A stretch of 64,000 bases of DNA from Corynebacterium silvaticum. GTDB lineage: Bacteria; Actinomycetota; Actinomycetes; Mycobacteriales; Mycobacteriaceae. Numbering within the stretch: the stretch's first letter is position 1; each line of letters starts with the position of its first letter. The notes under the pieces are model-generated. The model made no database searches, had not been told where the DNA came from, and saw only the letters and a list, made by a program, of their open reading frames with translations. The stretch lies in contig NZ_SDQO02000001.1 of the NCBI RefSeq assembly GCF_004382825.2, positions 248,001-312,000 on the forward strand, in the 5' to 3' direction. This document shows, in pieces, positions 26,383 to 36,303 of this stretch. The position numbers and the translations under genes were made by a program.

Positions 26383-28038
26383 TTAGGAACGCTTCCGTGC
26401 CTTCTCAGCTGCCTTCTTCTGGAACTTTTCTACGTTTTTAGAGAACTTTCGGTATGCCTTGGTCACCTTGTAGAAAGCCTCGGGATAGTCTTCGAGGGCT
26501 CTCACACCGTTCTGGTGCTCTTGCTGGTACAAGACTCCGTATCCAAAGGCGGAGTGTCCCTTACGCTCTGCGCGTAGTGCCTTTTCATATAAGCGATCGC
26601 GAGACGTGACGGCATCTTGGAAATCGCCCAGCACTGTCTGGAGATGTTTACACGCGGCATACAATTTATCGGTCTTTAAAGACGTGGAATCGCCGATAGC
26701 CTCAGCCGAGTAGCGGAGTTTCTTTGCTGCTTTGCGGGCATCGTGAAAATTTGCTTCTCGACGTTCCAGCGGGATCGTTACATCCTGATGTTCTTGGCGT
26801 GCTTTCCGGTCCTGCGTGTATAAACGCTGCATAGTTTTTTCTAGGTGGCGGAAAAGTACGGCTTCAGAATGCGCGTCGTGCGGAGCCGGTTGTTCAGAGC
26901 CCTTAGTTCCGCTCCCAGTCTCACTGAGAATCGGAGGCTCGGCTAAGAGTGAATCTAGTGAATCTAAAAAGGCAAGATGGCGCTGGTTGTTCAGCGTAGA
27001 AACAACTCTGCGGTGTGCCAAGGAATAATCGCGGTGTATATCTTTGAGCAAGAATTCCGATGTTGCAGGATCTAACAGACCATCACTGTTCTGGTTGAGA
27101 AGATTCTCAAACCTAGCTGCTAGCACCTCGGCGTCTCTGGCTGTACCAAGGATGTGTGCAAAGACCTTGAGGTCTTTTTCAATCTGTGTGTAGTTTTCTC
27201 CGCCGAGAAGCCCATCAAATGTCTGCATATGGCTGCGCAGTTCACGGGTGGCTACTCGCATTTGATGAATCGAATCGGGTGCGTCTTGCCTGGCTAGCGG
27301 GTCTAAAGCTACGAGTTTGTCGCGGTTGCGCTTTAACGCAGCTACCAGTGCGTATTCAGGAGACTGCGGGTCGAGTTGTGCTACCTGTGGGGGAAGCGGC
27401 ACATTATTGGCAGATTCCCCCAAAGCCTGCGCAATCTTAGAAGACGATTGCGCAGAGTGTGCTCCTTGCTCAACCAATACGGCTTCAGCAGACTCGATAA
27501 TCTCTGCCCCTAGACCTTGATCTTGGGCATAAGCGGTTATCTCTATTTCCCATTCCCGCCACTGCGACTCGGTTCCACCGGGCAGATATGACCAGGCGCG
27601 GACATGGTCGTCGCAAAATTCTGCGAGACATTCCCCTTCGGCGTTTGCGAGCAGGGATTAGTGGCGTTTGTTATCGATTCTGGCGATGGGAGCGAGGGGC
27701 TGATTCCGGATAATAGAACGGACAAAAGCGAGTAGCTCTTCAGGAACGATTGGCGTCTCAGAGGAATCATTGCCGAGCGGCGCATGAGTTTCTACTCGTC
27801 CTTCAGGCGTGGAGATTTTGAGATGCCACCCGGAGTCTTTGCCTCCTGTTCTGCGTCTTAAAGCGATTTTTGCGCGGGACAGTCTGAGGTCTGGAGTATC
27901 AAAATACAGTGCGGACAACGAGTGAACTGTTGATTCAGCAACCTTAGACACACGGGTGATATCTACGAGCTGCGGGGCAGGTTGATCGTCTGCGACTGAA
28001 AATTTTCTTTCTACCTCAAGCTGTTGCGTTATTCCCAT
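26383..28038 (-). pseudogene. CYTH-CHAD domain protein interrupted by an in-frame stop codon
   Basis: The gene would encode about 550 residues. The CYTH domain (triphosphate tunnel fold) begins at 28038 with the ExExK motif EVERK; it has SALYFDTPDLRLSRAKIALRRR broken over 40-65. A single TAA at 27658-27660 interrupts it after DNKRH. The same frame continues without any other stop through the end of CYTH and into the CHAD helical domain (26383-27477, with DSIHQMRVATRELRSHM and RKAAKKLRYSAEAIGD). There is no frameshift: both parts are in phase. The downstream part could be re-initiated at TTG 27477. CHAD domains bind polyphosphate and accompany CYTH. One point mutation or a base-call error would explain the break. 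Confidence 0.85.
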
Positions 28039-28122
28039 GCTTTGAGTTCTACCAGTTCTTATACAAGCGTGTCAGTATATTTTGAGAGAAAGTGCATCGG
28101 TATGAGACCCAGTGCGAAGAGA

Positions 28123-28680
28123 TCACGTGTCTTGTAGACCAGTCGTGCACGTGAGACCGTCGCACCACATGAGGGCGTCGGCAAGGCATACAATTTCTGC
28201 TGCCGTATGTCCGTCTGTGGTGCCGGACGAATCACGCGCGATGGTCCTATGCGGGTGAGCTAACACGTAAAAGTCTTCCAAGGCTTTGGGAAAAGTTGGA
28301 TCATGGCTAAGCCAATTCCATATAGATAGCCGACACCGTAGTTGGTCGAAGGCCAAGGGGAGAGAAATTCTCTGATGGATTCCTAGCGCAAAAGCAGTAT
28401 GAAAGCTTTTCATATAGGTTTGATTGCTGGTTGAGGGCTCGAAACGGCTCAACAACCGGCGGCTTTTGTCGCAGAGCACGGTGAATGCACGCACCGTGCG
28501 GAAAATATTAGACGCTGTTCCAAAGACGGAAACTATTCCTTGCGGGTGTATAAGAGCGCAGCAGCAACCATAACTGAGCGTAAGTACTTGCAACAACGTA
28601 AAACTATCGGACACCTGCGGACGAGGAAGCAGAAGTCGATGTATTGCGGGAGCTTCTTCTTGGGTGAGTTCTTGGTGCAT
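28123..28680 (-). CDS. Hypothetical protein, second gene of an unknown pair
   Basis: 185 residues from ATG 28680, which lies one base after the stop of the upstream gene (TAG C ATG), so it is translationally coupled. The family is not recognised. The middle is moderately hydrophobic (FTLLQVLTLSYGCCCALI) with a Cys cluster, then a basic stretch, and it ends with a region of DALMWCDGLTC. There is no clear signal peptide. A longer ORF from 28734 would overlap the upstream gene. Codon choice looks like the neighbours. Confidence 0.5.
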   Translation of the reverse strand: MHQELTQEEAPAIHRLLLPRPQVSDSFTLLQVLTLSYGCCCALIHPQGIVSVFGTASNIFRTVRAFTVLCDKSRRLLSRFEPSTSNQTYMKSFHTAFALGIHQRISLPLAFDQLRCRLSIWNWLSHDPTFPKALEDFYVLAHPHRTIARDSSGTTDGHTAAEIVCLADALMWCDGLTCTTGLQDT

Positions 28681-28681
28681 G

Positions 28682-29077
28682 CTAGGTGCGCGGAAAAAAG
28701 ATAGGTGGTGCAGTCTCTTTGTTTGGACATTCATAGAGCTGATTGCTGGTGTAGCGCAGTAACGGCAACTCTGCTGTGTAAGGGAGAACCTCTAAAGTGT
28801 TGCGGATGCTGCGGAGCGTGCTCGGAAGGCTTTCAGCTGCCGTGAGAACTTGGCGGAGACTGTATTTTAGCCACGCGTTGTAGATAGGGAATGGTGCTGA
28901 TGCGGCAATGGTGTTCAACCCGGCGGTGCACCGAGAAATAGCGGGGAGCAGTTGTGTGAAATTCGGGCAGATGAGTTCCATATCTTCTGGCGTGTAGCCT
29001 TTTGCTGCCGCATCCGTCATGAGTGCAGTGACGTCTTGGTCTAAAACAAAATTTTTCTGTGGCATGGTAAGGCCCAT
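28682..29077 (-). CDS. Hypothetical protein, first gene of an unknown pair
   Basis: 131 residues from ATG 29077; ATG 29065 is an alternative start. The family is not recognised. It is helical in appearance, with no signal peptide or Cys-rich motif apart from two Cys (ICPNF, SRCTAG). It reads outward from the glnA2 promoter region and is divergent from glnA2, so it may share control with it. It forms a coupled pair with the next gene. Confidence 0.5.
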   Translation of the reverse strand: MGLTMPQKNFVLDQDVTALMTDAAAKGYTPEDMELICPNFTQLLPAISRCTAGLNTIAASAPFPIYNAWLKYSLRQVLTAAESLPSTLRSIRNTLEVLPYTAELPLLRYTSNQLYECPNKETAPPIFFPRT

Positions 29078-29181
29078 CTTTTTAAATCGAACGTATTGGC
29101 GATTTTATTGGATCATGGAGCTGTGACACGCTTACCCCTGGTGCCTCCCCCAAAGGGCTGATGTGGACATGCTTCGGCCTT

Positions 29182-29204
29182 TCGGGGGAGAGCTTTTCCC
29201 CCGA
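29182..29204 (+). promoter_or_regulatory. Hairpin in the glnA2 leader
   Basis: An 8-bp stem, TCGGGGGA (29182-29189) with TCCCCCGA (29197-29204), ending 29 bases before the glnA2 start. It could attenuate or stabilise the message. No known riboswitch consensus was recognised. Confidence 0.35.
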
Positions 29205-29233
29205 TGTTGAAGGCAGAAAGTATCGTGAGAACC

Positions 29234-30574
29234 ATGAACTCACAGCAAGAATTTGTACTACGCACAATCGAAGAGCGAGATATTAAATTTGTGCGTCTTT
29301 GGTTTACGGATATCTTGGGATACCTGAAATCAGTTGCGGTGGCACCTGCAGAGCTCGAAGGGGCTTTTGAAGAAGGCATTGGCTTTGATGGCTCTGCTAT
29401 TGAAGGATTTTCTCGTGTGTCGGAGGCAGATACAATCGCTATGCCGGATCCTTCTACATTCCAGTTATTACCTTTTGACGGCGACGATACAGACTCCTGC
29501 ACGGCCCGGATGTTCTGCGATATTTTAAATCCTGATGGAAATCCTTCTTATTCGGACCCTCGGCAGGTTCTAAGAAAACAGCTTCAGCGTGCTTCTGATG
29601 AAGGCTTCACCTGTATGGTGTCACCCGAGATTGAGTTTTATCTGGTTCAGAGCCTTCGGACGGACGGGCTTCCTCCTATCCCCACAGACAACGGCAGCTA
29701 TTTTGATCAAGCTAGCCAAAACGATGCACCCCTGTTCAGACGGCAGGCCATGTTGGCTTTGGAATCTATGGGGATACCCGTGGAATTTTCGCATCATGAG
29801 ACTGGCCCTGGTCAGCAAGAAATAGACCTACGGCATGCTGATGCCCTAACCATGGCAGATTCCATTATGACGTTTAGATATGTGATGAAGCGGGTTGCGA
29901 TACAAAACAACATCGGTGCGACCTTTATGCCAAAGCCTTTTAGAGACCATGCGGGATCTGCCATGCATACCCATATGTCGCTTTTTGAAGGCGACATCAA
30001 TGCCTTCCATGACCCGGATGATGAATACGGTTTGTCTCGTACGGCTAAACAATTTATTGCGGGTATTTTGCGCCACGCTAATGAGATTTCCGCCATTACA
30101 AATCAATGGACTAACTCGTATAAACGAATTCTCTTTGGCAATGAGGCACCTACTGCCGCAACGTGGGGAGCTTCCAACCGCTCGGCACTGGTGAGGGTTC
30201 CCACATATCGCTTAGCTAAGGCGGATTCTCGCAGGGTAGAGGTGCGTTCCCCGGATTCTGCATGCAATCCCTATCTAGCATTAGCGGTCTTGATCGGGGC
30301 AGGGCTGAAAGGCATCACGGAAGGCTATGAGATACCGGACGCAGCGGAAGAGGATATCGCGCGTTTGACTCGTCGGGAGCGGTTGGCCATGGGATATGCG
30401 GACTTGCCGACGAGTTTGGATCAAGCTTTGAGGGAGATGGAACACTCGGAGCTAGTGGCGGATGTACTAGGCGAGCATGTGTTTGAGTATTTCTTGCGCA
30501 ATAAGTGGCGCGAATGGCACGACTATCAGCAACAGATTACGGCGTGGGAACTGCGTACCAACCTAGAAAACTAA
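29234..30574 (+). CDS. glnA2: Glutamine synthetase GlnA2 (GSI, not adenylylated type)
   Basis: 446 residues from ATG 29234; upstream ORF residues lack conservation. Typical GSI features are FVRLWFTDILG, the metal Glu in EIEFYLV, HHETGPGQQEIDLR, MPKPFRDHAGSAMHTH, the loop FGNEAPTAATWG and RVEVRSPDSACNPY. The region that carries the adenylylated Tyr in GlnA reads GYEIPDAAEEDIARL, without the NLY-LPPEE pattern, so GlnE should not modify it. In M. tuberculosis the order glnA2-glnE is the same. GlnA2 is not the main glutamine synthetase; relatives act on other amines or amino acids in some species. It precedes glnE by about 120 bp. Confidence 0.93.
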   Translation: MNSQQEFVLRTIEERDIKFVRLWFTDILGYLKSVAVAPAELEGAFEEGIGFDGSAIEGFSRVSEADTIAMPDPSTFQLLPFDGDDTDSCTARMFCDILNPDGNPSYSDPRQVLRKQLQRASDEGFTCMVSPEIEFYLVQSLRTDGLPPIPTDNGSYFDQASQNDAPLFRRQAMLALESMGIPVEFSHHETGPGQQEIDLRHADALTMADSIMTFRYVMKRVAIQNNIGATFMPKPFRDHAGSAMHTHMSLFEGDINAFHDPDDEYGLSRTAKQFIAGILRHANEISAITNQWTNSYKRILFGNEAPTAATWGASNRSALVRVPTYRLAKADSRRVEVRSPDSACNPYLALAVLIGAGLKGITEGYEIPDAAEEDIARLTRRERLAMGYADLPTSLDQALREMEHSELVADVLGEHVFEYFLRNKWREWHDYQQQITAWELRTNLEN

Positions 30575-30693
30575 TCACTGTTGAAACTCTCACGTGGCTT
30601 TTAATGCATAGTTAGCGTATGGCTAGGATATAGCTGGGCTTAGCCACGGGAGAAAAGCGATTGTGCTGTACACCAAGGAAGAAGAAAAGAGCA

Positions 30694-33600
30694 ATGACTA
30701 CTCCTGCTGCGCGGAATGTGGTGCCGTCGTTAAGCTCTCTGGGGCTTAATGGTAGAAATGCCAAGGCTGATCTTGAATCCTTAGGCTGGCTGCAGCCTGA
30801 TTCCGTGGAGTTGCTGTGGTCATTGGCTGGCGCAGCAGACCCTGACTTAGCCCTCAACACATTAATGCGGATAGTGGATTCGATGGGGGAGTATGCCCGG
30901 GCCGATTTTTTGCTTGAGTTGCGTCAGAATGTGGTGTTGAGAGTTCGACTTTTCTCCTTGATAGGGGCGTCTTCGACTCTCGGGGACCACCTTGTGGCCT
31001 GTGAGGACCAATGGCGTGCGTTGCAGTGGGGGTTTCCTACGCGTCAAGAGATGATGAAGGGGATGCTATCTGCTGTTGCTGCACAGCCAGCGGTGTTTAG
31101 CCCGGAATCGCAAGATCCGGGGAATCACAATGATGCTTCTGACCATGAGTTTTCTTTTGACGTAGATCTCTCAGAACCTGATACTGCGGAGGAATCGTTG
31201 GAAACCCCCGGTACCTACGTCGCGGGAACCTCTGGAGTGGAGGCAGAAAAAGAGCTGAAGAAAGCTTACCGAACCTTCCTCCTCAGAATCGCTGCGAGCG
31301 ATGTGGCAGGTAGCTACCCCAAAGACTCTCGGCGACTAGGGCAACCTGAAGTGCCGTTTACAGTTGTCACACAGGCGCTAGCGGATTTGGCGGATGCCGG
31401 GCTTACCGCAGCCCTTGCGGTGGCAGCCCGCAACGTTTACGGAGAAGAGCCGGTAGATACTCGCCTCGCGGTTGTAGCAATGGGAAAGTGCGGGGCTCAA
31501 GAGCTTAATTACATTTCAGATGTCGACGTTATTTTTGTGGCGGAGCCAGTAACACCGCGGGCGCAGCGACTAGCTGGGGAGTTTATTCGGATCGGGTGTT
31601 CTACCTTTTTTGAGGTAGACGCTGCGCTGCGCCCTGAGGGAAAGCACGGGGCGCTGGTTAGGACTCTTGATTCGCACGTCACGTATTACAAACGGTGGGC
31701 GCACACCTGGGAGTTTCAGGCATTGCTCAAGCATCGGCCGATGACCGGATATATTCCTTTGGCCACGCGCTATAGCCGCACGCTGTCACCGATGGTGTGG
31801 GCTGCTGCTAGTCAGCGGGAATCCTTTGTTACTGACGTGCAAAGTATGCGTCGGCGCGTGCTAGAGAATGTTCCAGAAAAGCTCAAAAATCGAGAGCTAA
31901 AGCTCGGTCCAGGTGGCCTGCGCGACGTGGAGTTCGCAGTCCAATTGCTGCAACTTGTGCATGGTAGATCAGACGAGTCCCTGCGAGTTTTATCCACTAT
32001 CCAAGCTTTAAAAGCTCTTATTGAGGGCGGATATGTTGGGCGAGAAGATGGTGCGGAACTCATCGAGTCCTATGCATTTTTGCGGTTGTTGGAACACCGA
32101 TTGCAGCTGCAAAAACTCAAAAGAACGCACACTATGCCGGATCCTCATAAGGAGAAGGTTCTGCGCTGGCTAGCGCGTTCCTCAGGGTTTAGAAGCACGC
32201 ATGATGCGGGCGAGACCCAGATTATGATGCAGCAACTAAAGAAAGTTCGTCTGCAGATTTCTAGCTTGCATCGGAAATTATTTTATCGTCCTCTTCTTAA
32301 CTCTGTGGCCAATATTTCCGTTGGGGCGCTTAAGCTAACGCCAGAGGCCGCTAAGCTGCAGCTGGCGGCTTTGGGCTATAAGTTCCCCGATAGAGCATTT
32401 GACCATTTGAATGCCCTTGCCGCGAAGGCGGGGAGAAAAGCAAAGATTCAAGCGATGCTGCTGCCCACGCATATGGAGTGGCTAGCGCAGACTGCTGATC
32501 CTGATGCCGGACTTCTGAACTATCGGAAACTCTCGGACGCCGCCAATGATCGCGCCTGGTTCTTGAGAATGCTGCGCGACGAGGGAATTGTGGGTCAGCG
32601 GTTGATGAAGATTCTCGGTAATTCTCCCTATACCGCCGATCTCATCATTTCTGCTCCTGACTTGGTAAAACAGCTCGCTGATGGAGCGAGCGGTCCAAAA
32701 TTATTGGATACAACCGCCGGCCGATTAGCGCGGTCTTTGGTGGCGGCATCGGTGCGACAGGAAAACCCGGAAAAGGCAATCGCAGTGGCCCGTTCGCTTC
32801 GGCGCGCAGAACTTGCACGAATTGCTAGCGCTGACCTGTTGGGGATGCTGGAAGTGAAAGAAGTTTGCCACAGCTTATCGTCGGTGTGGGACGCTGTTTT
32901 AGAAGCTGCGCTGCGTGCTGAGATAGCGGCCAGCATGACTGAGCTAGAGAGTACGACGCCACCGGCCAAGATTGCTGTTATCGGTATGGGACGTCTCGGA
33001 GGGGCGGAGCTGGGGTATGGCTCAGATGCGGATGTGCTGTTTGTCTGCGACCCAGCCGAGGGCGAAGACGAAAATGAAGCCGTGCGGTGGGCGATCACTG
33101 TGTGCGATCGCATGCGCGCGAGACTAGCCAAGCCCAGTGGCGATCCGCCGCTGGAAGTAGACCTAGGTTTGCGCCCTGAGGGACGTTCTGGGGCTGTTGT
33201 TCGTACTTTGGATTCCTATGCTCGATATTACGAGCAGTGGGGGGAGGTCTGGGAGATACAGGCTTTGTTGCGTGCCGAGTGGGTCGCAGGCGATGAGGAA
33301 CTTGGAAAGCGATTCCTGCAGATGATCGAGAGGATTCGGTATCCGCAAATAGGTACTTCGGACAAGGTGATGCGAGAGGTTCGCCGGATGAAAGCGCGGG
33401 TGGATGAAGAACGTCTGCCACGGGGGGCGGACCGCAACACGCATACCAAATTGGGTCGTGGTGCGCTCACAGATATTGAATGGACTGTGCAGTTGTTGAC
33501 GCTTATGCATGCGCATCAGTGCGAGGATCTGCATACCCCTTCAACGCTGCTTGCTTTAGATGCCTTGGAAAGGCATGCGATTATCTCGCCTAAGAAGGTG

Positions 33601-33843
33601 GAGATATTACGTGCTGCGTGGTTAGCCGCAACACAGGCGCGGAATGCGATTGTGCTTGTGCGCGGTAAGCGTGTTGATCAATTGCCACAGCCTGGTCCTC
33701 AATTGGCGGCAATCGCGGGCGCTGCGGGATGGGATCCCAGCGATAACCAGGAGTTTCTAGACCATTATCTCAAGGTAACTCGTCGCGCTCGTGCTGTGGT
33801 CGATGAGGTTTTTTGGGGAGAAATAAGCCCTGGGTATAACTAG
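30694..33843 (+). CDS. glnE: Bifunctional glutamine synthetase adenylyltransferase/deadenylase
   Basis: 1049 residues from ATG 30694, with AAGGAAGAAGAAAAG upstream. Two nucleotidyltransferase domains: one near residues 250-330 with MGKCGAQELNYISDVDVIF (split, GKCG..ELNY.SDVD), the second near 760-860 with GMGRLGGAELGYGSDADVLF (GRLGG..LGY.SDAD). Each DxD pair binds metal. Each is followed by a helical regulatory region (PGGLRDVEF, GRGALTDIEW). The N-terminal half removes AMP from GlnA-AMP and the C-terminal half adds it, in response to nitrogen status. The target is the GlnA at 45402-46838, which has the Tyr site. Confidence 0.96.
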   Translation: MTTPAARNVVPSLSSLGLNGRNAKADLESLGWLQPDSVELLWSLAGAADPDLALNTLMRIVDSMGEYARADFLLELRQNVVLRVRLFSLIGASSTLGDHLVACEDQWRALQWGFPTRQEMMKGMLSAVAAQPAVFSPESQDPGNHNDASDHEFSFDVDLSEPDTAEESLETPGTYVAGTSGVEAEKELKKAYRTFLLRIAASDVAGSYPKDSRRLGQPEVPFTVVTQALADLADAGLTAALAVAARNVYGEEPVDTRLAVVAMGKCGAQELNYISDVDVIFVAEPVTPRAQRLAGEFIRIGCSTFFEVDAALRPEGKHGALVRTLDSHVTYYKRWAHTWEFQALLKHRPMTGYIPLATRYSRTLSPMVWAAASQRESFVTDVQSMRRRVLENVPEKLKNRELKLGPGGLRDVEFAVQLLQLVHGRSDESLRVLSTIQALKALIEGGYVGREDGAELIESYAFLRLLEHRLQLQKLKRTHTMPDPHKEKVLRWLARSSGFRSTHDAGETQIMMQQLKKVRLQISSLHRKLFYRPLLNSVANISVGALKLTPEAAKLQLAALGYKFPDRAFDHLNALAAKAGRKAKIQAMLLPTHMEWLAQTADPDAGLLNYRKLSDAANDRAWFLRMLRDEGIVGQRLMKILGNSPYTADLIISAPDLVKQLADGASGPKLLDTTAGRLARSLVAASVRQENPEKAIAVARSLRRAELARIASADLLGMLEVKEVCHSLSSVWDAVLEAALRAEIAASMTELESTTPPAKIAVIGMGRLGGAELGYGSDADVLFVCDPAEGEDENEAVRWAITVCDRMRARLAKPSGDPPLEVDLGLRPEGRSGAVVRTLDSYARYYEQWGEVWEIQALLRAEWVAGDEELGKRFLQMIERIRYPQIGTSDKVMREVRRMKARVDEERLPRGADRNTHTKLGRGALTDIEWTVQLLTLMHAHQCEDLHTPSTLLALDALERHAIISPKKVEILRAAWLAATQARNAIVLVRGKRVDQLPQPGPQLAAIAGAAGWDPSDNQEFLDHYLKVTRRARAVVDEVFWGEISPGYN

Positions 33844-33921
33844 CGTGTCGGCTTACGCTTCCCCATGGGGCAGCGGCGGTTGGCTACGAGGGTGAGCGGA
33901 GAATCAACCAGACGGTTGATG

Positions 33922-33940
33922 TAAGGCGAGCCTTTCCTAA
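33922..33940 (+). promoter_or_regulatory. DtxR-like operator upstream of hmuO
   Basis: The 19-mer TAAGGCGAGCCTTTCCTAA agrees with the DtxR consensus TTAGGTTAGSCTAACCTAA at 14 of 19 positions. It is centred about 63 bp before the hmuO start. DtxR represses iron and heme uptake genes when iron is plentiful. The match is by eye. Confidence 0.65.
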
Positions 33941-33993
33941 ATAATCTGATTTTTCTAGTTATCAAAAAGAGTATTAGGGAAAGGTTACTTATA

Positions 33994-34632
33994 ATGACAA
34001 CCGCAACTAAGGGGCTGGCTGCCGAGCTCAAGGAATCGACCGCTAAGGCGCACGCCGAGGCAGAGCATTCCTCTTTTATGAGTGACTTAATTGAGGGACG
34101 CCTGGACGCTGGGGCGTTCATCCGACTGCAAGAGCAGGCATGGCTTTTCTATAGCGCTCTGGAAGAAGCCACCGATGTGGTGCGAGCGCAAGGATTTGCC
34201 ACCGAGCTACTAGATCCGAAACTTAATCGCTCAGATATCCTGGCCGAGGATATTGATAATTTCCACGGGAACGATCAATGGCGGAATAACATTATTGCGC
34301 TGCCTGCTGTTCGTGACTATGTCGCGCGGCTTAATCAGATCCGCGATGAAGCTCATGGCCCCGCCCTTGTTGCACACCACTATGTGCGTTACCTAGGGGA
34401 TCTTTCTGGTGGACAGGTCATCGCGCGGATGATGAGTCGGCATTATGGAGTAGAGGAGAAATCGCTCAAGTTCTATTCCTTTGAGGGGATCGACAAGCTC
34501 AAAGTGTACAAAGATAACTATCGTCAACATCTTGATGACCTACTTCTGTCTGCCGATGAAGTCGATCAGATGCTTGAAGAGGCCAGCGCTGCTTTTAGCT
34601 ATAACCAACGAGTTTTTGCAGAGCTTGCCTAG
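33994..34632 (+). CDS. hmuO: Heme oxygenase HmuO
   Basis: Opens heme to biliverdin, iron and CO. 212 residues. His20 in AHAEAEHS is the proximal heme ligand, and the distal helix [13 protein letters not shown] carries the glycines that bend over the heme. It is close to the well-characterised HmuO of C. diphtheriae in length and motif positions but clearly different in sequence. A DtxR-like box lies upstream. No other heme-uptake gene (hmuTUV, htaA) is near, as for hmuO of C. diphtheriae, which stands alone. Confidence 0.97.
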   Translation: MTTATKGLAAELKESTAKAHAEAEHSSFMSDLIEGRLDAGAFIRLQEQAWLFYSALEEATDVVRAQGFATELLDPKLNRSDILAEDIDNFHGNDQWRNNIIALPAVRDYVARLNQIRDEAHGPALVAHHYVRYLGDLSGGQVIARMMSRHYGVEEKSLKFYSFEGIDKLKVYKDNYRQHLDDLLLSADEVDQMLEEASAAFSYNQRVFAELA

Positions 34633-34725
34633 AAAAATCGGGGTTTTCCCCGATGCATGGAGCAACGACGGCTCGATATGGTGGAAAAGGCAACTACAAA
34701 TAACAAGTAATGAAGGAGCGTTGCC

Positions 34726-34986
34726 ATGTCTATTGTTGTGAGCCTTGATCTTGATGGTGCCACGGTTGGCGACCTGCAAACTTTTGTCCGTGCACTTGAA
34801 TCGACGGGGACGAAAACCCGCACAGCTATCACAGTGGAAGGCACCGTGCTTAAAGTTCATGCGGATACCCAGCCAGGCCCTGTGAACACTACCCGGGAAA
34901 CGCCGTACGCAGATGCGAAGCAATTTGGGGATCAAGCGTTGAATTCGCTTATCGACGCCCTCGTCTCTCGTCGCGGTAGCCACTAA
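34726..34986 (+). CDS. Hypothetical protein downstream of hmuO
   Basis: 86 residues from ATG 34726 with GAAGGAG upstream. Soluble: VSLDLDGATVGDLQTFVRALE and an ITVEGTVLKVHAD strand pair suggest a small alpha/beta domain; the tail is LIDALVSRRG. No known function. It follows hmuO by 93 bp in the same direction and may be on its transcript. Its 3' end overlaps the convergent MFS pseudogene by 4 bp. The gene contains a copy of the 13-mer motif at 34947. Confidence 0.65.
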   Translation: MSIVVSLDLDGATVGDLQTFVRALESTGTKTRTAITVEGTVLKVHADTQPGPVNTTRETPYADAKQFGDQALNSLIDALVSRRGSH

Positions 34987-36294
34987 ACGTTTCGTAGATC
35001 CCGCACACGCTCGTTGTACCTGCGCGTGCGGGATACGCATAGGCAGAGCATCACCATGCCAAAAGCCCATGTTCCTAGCACCGCTAGCCAAGCGAAACGG
35101 AAATCGCTCCAGGTGTAGGTGCCTACGTTGTGGACGTCGAGAAGCAGCCCCAAGAGCTGGGCTGAGATCATCGTGGCAGTAAAACCTCCCATGTTGGCCA
35201 GGCCAGTCGCAGTGCTGACCACAGCGAGAGGCGCTTCTTCTCGGACAGTGTCAAAGCCATAATTAGCGGCCGGCATGATGAGTACCATTGCTAATACTAA
35301 AAATGCGATGGCTCGAAACCCGCGCGGTTCGGCGGAAGAGAAGAACCATATGTGGATTACCGCAATGATGAGTGCGGTGCCAAGAGCTGCGGCGTCGCGA
35401 CGCCTACCTAATCCCGCAGAAATCACTCCGTGTAGGGGACCTGCGCTGATGGAACCCACAGTGGCGAGCGTAAGGACAAGCGCCACGTGCGAGCTATCTA
35501 GCTCCATGCCTAGCGTCATGAGCGGAACGCCCCAAAGCAAAAGGAACACATTCAGGGGCGCCATATTAACCCAATGAATAAAAACCGCCTGCCATGCGAT
35601 GGGATTCCTGATCACGGTAGAAAGCAGAAACGAAAGGCTGGGACGCGGGCCATAGTGGAGTGGCGGCGACGCTTCTTCGTGGGGGAATAACCGACCTGGT
35701 GCGGATCGTCGGCTATCACCAGTGACGCTGCTAACGCGATGATGATGCCGACCGCACCAAGGGTCACAAAGGCTGTCTCCCAGCCGTGGGCATTGAGCAG
35801 CGCTAGGAAGGGGACTGCTGATACAAACTGCCCGACTTGCCCCAGTGCGCCGCTCAACTGCGCAAATAAGGGTGCTCTGCGCAGCGGGAACCACGCAGGT
35901 ATAAGCCGCATGACGGAGAGAAAACCAGTGGCGTCACCAGCGCCGATAAGAACACGTGCGCCGACAGCGAGGGGGAGTGAGGTGCTTAGCGCCAAAACTA
36001 CTTGGCCGGTTGCCATCAGCAACGCGCCGGCGAGCAGCGCCTTTCTGGGGCCATAACGGTCTATGAGCAGGCCCATCGGAATCTGTGCCATCCTACCTGC
36101 ACGGAGGTGAATAAAGCCAATTGACTGGCGTCGATATTGAACCGGTCGATCGCCGCAACGCCGGCCACGCCAAAAGAAGTCCGGCCAGTAATCGCGATGA
36201 TATAGACCAAGCATGCGCATGACCAGACGAGAACTGCCCGACGGAAGCCAGTCGGCTCGGCGCTACCAAAACGAGAGGATGGGGATGCGTTCAC
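34983..36294 (-). pseudogene. Major facilitator superfamily transporter, two frameshifts
   Basis: The full protein (about 430 residues, 12 hydrophobic segments) is spread over three frames. Segment 1 starts at 36294 (segments TM1-TM2 region, TGRTSFGVAGVAAIDRF) and runs into a stop after SVQVG near 36095. Segment 2 continues with MAQIPMGLLIDRYGPRK in another frame to near 35685. Segment 3 (SLSFLLSTVIRNPIAW onwards) is in the third frame to 34983. Between VQVG and AQIPMG about three residues seem missing compared with usual MFS proteins, which suggests a ~10-bp deletion. The second shift is at GGGGG 35681-35685 on the plus strand and may be a homopolymer slip. Substrate unknown. Confidence 0.85.
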
Positions 36295-36303
36295 GGAAAA
36301 ACA

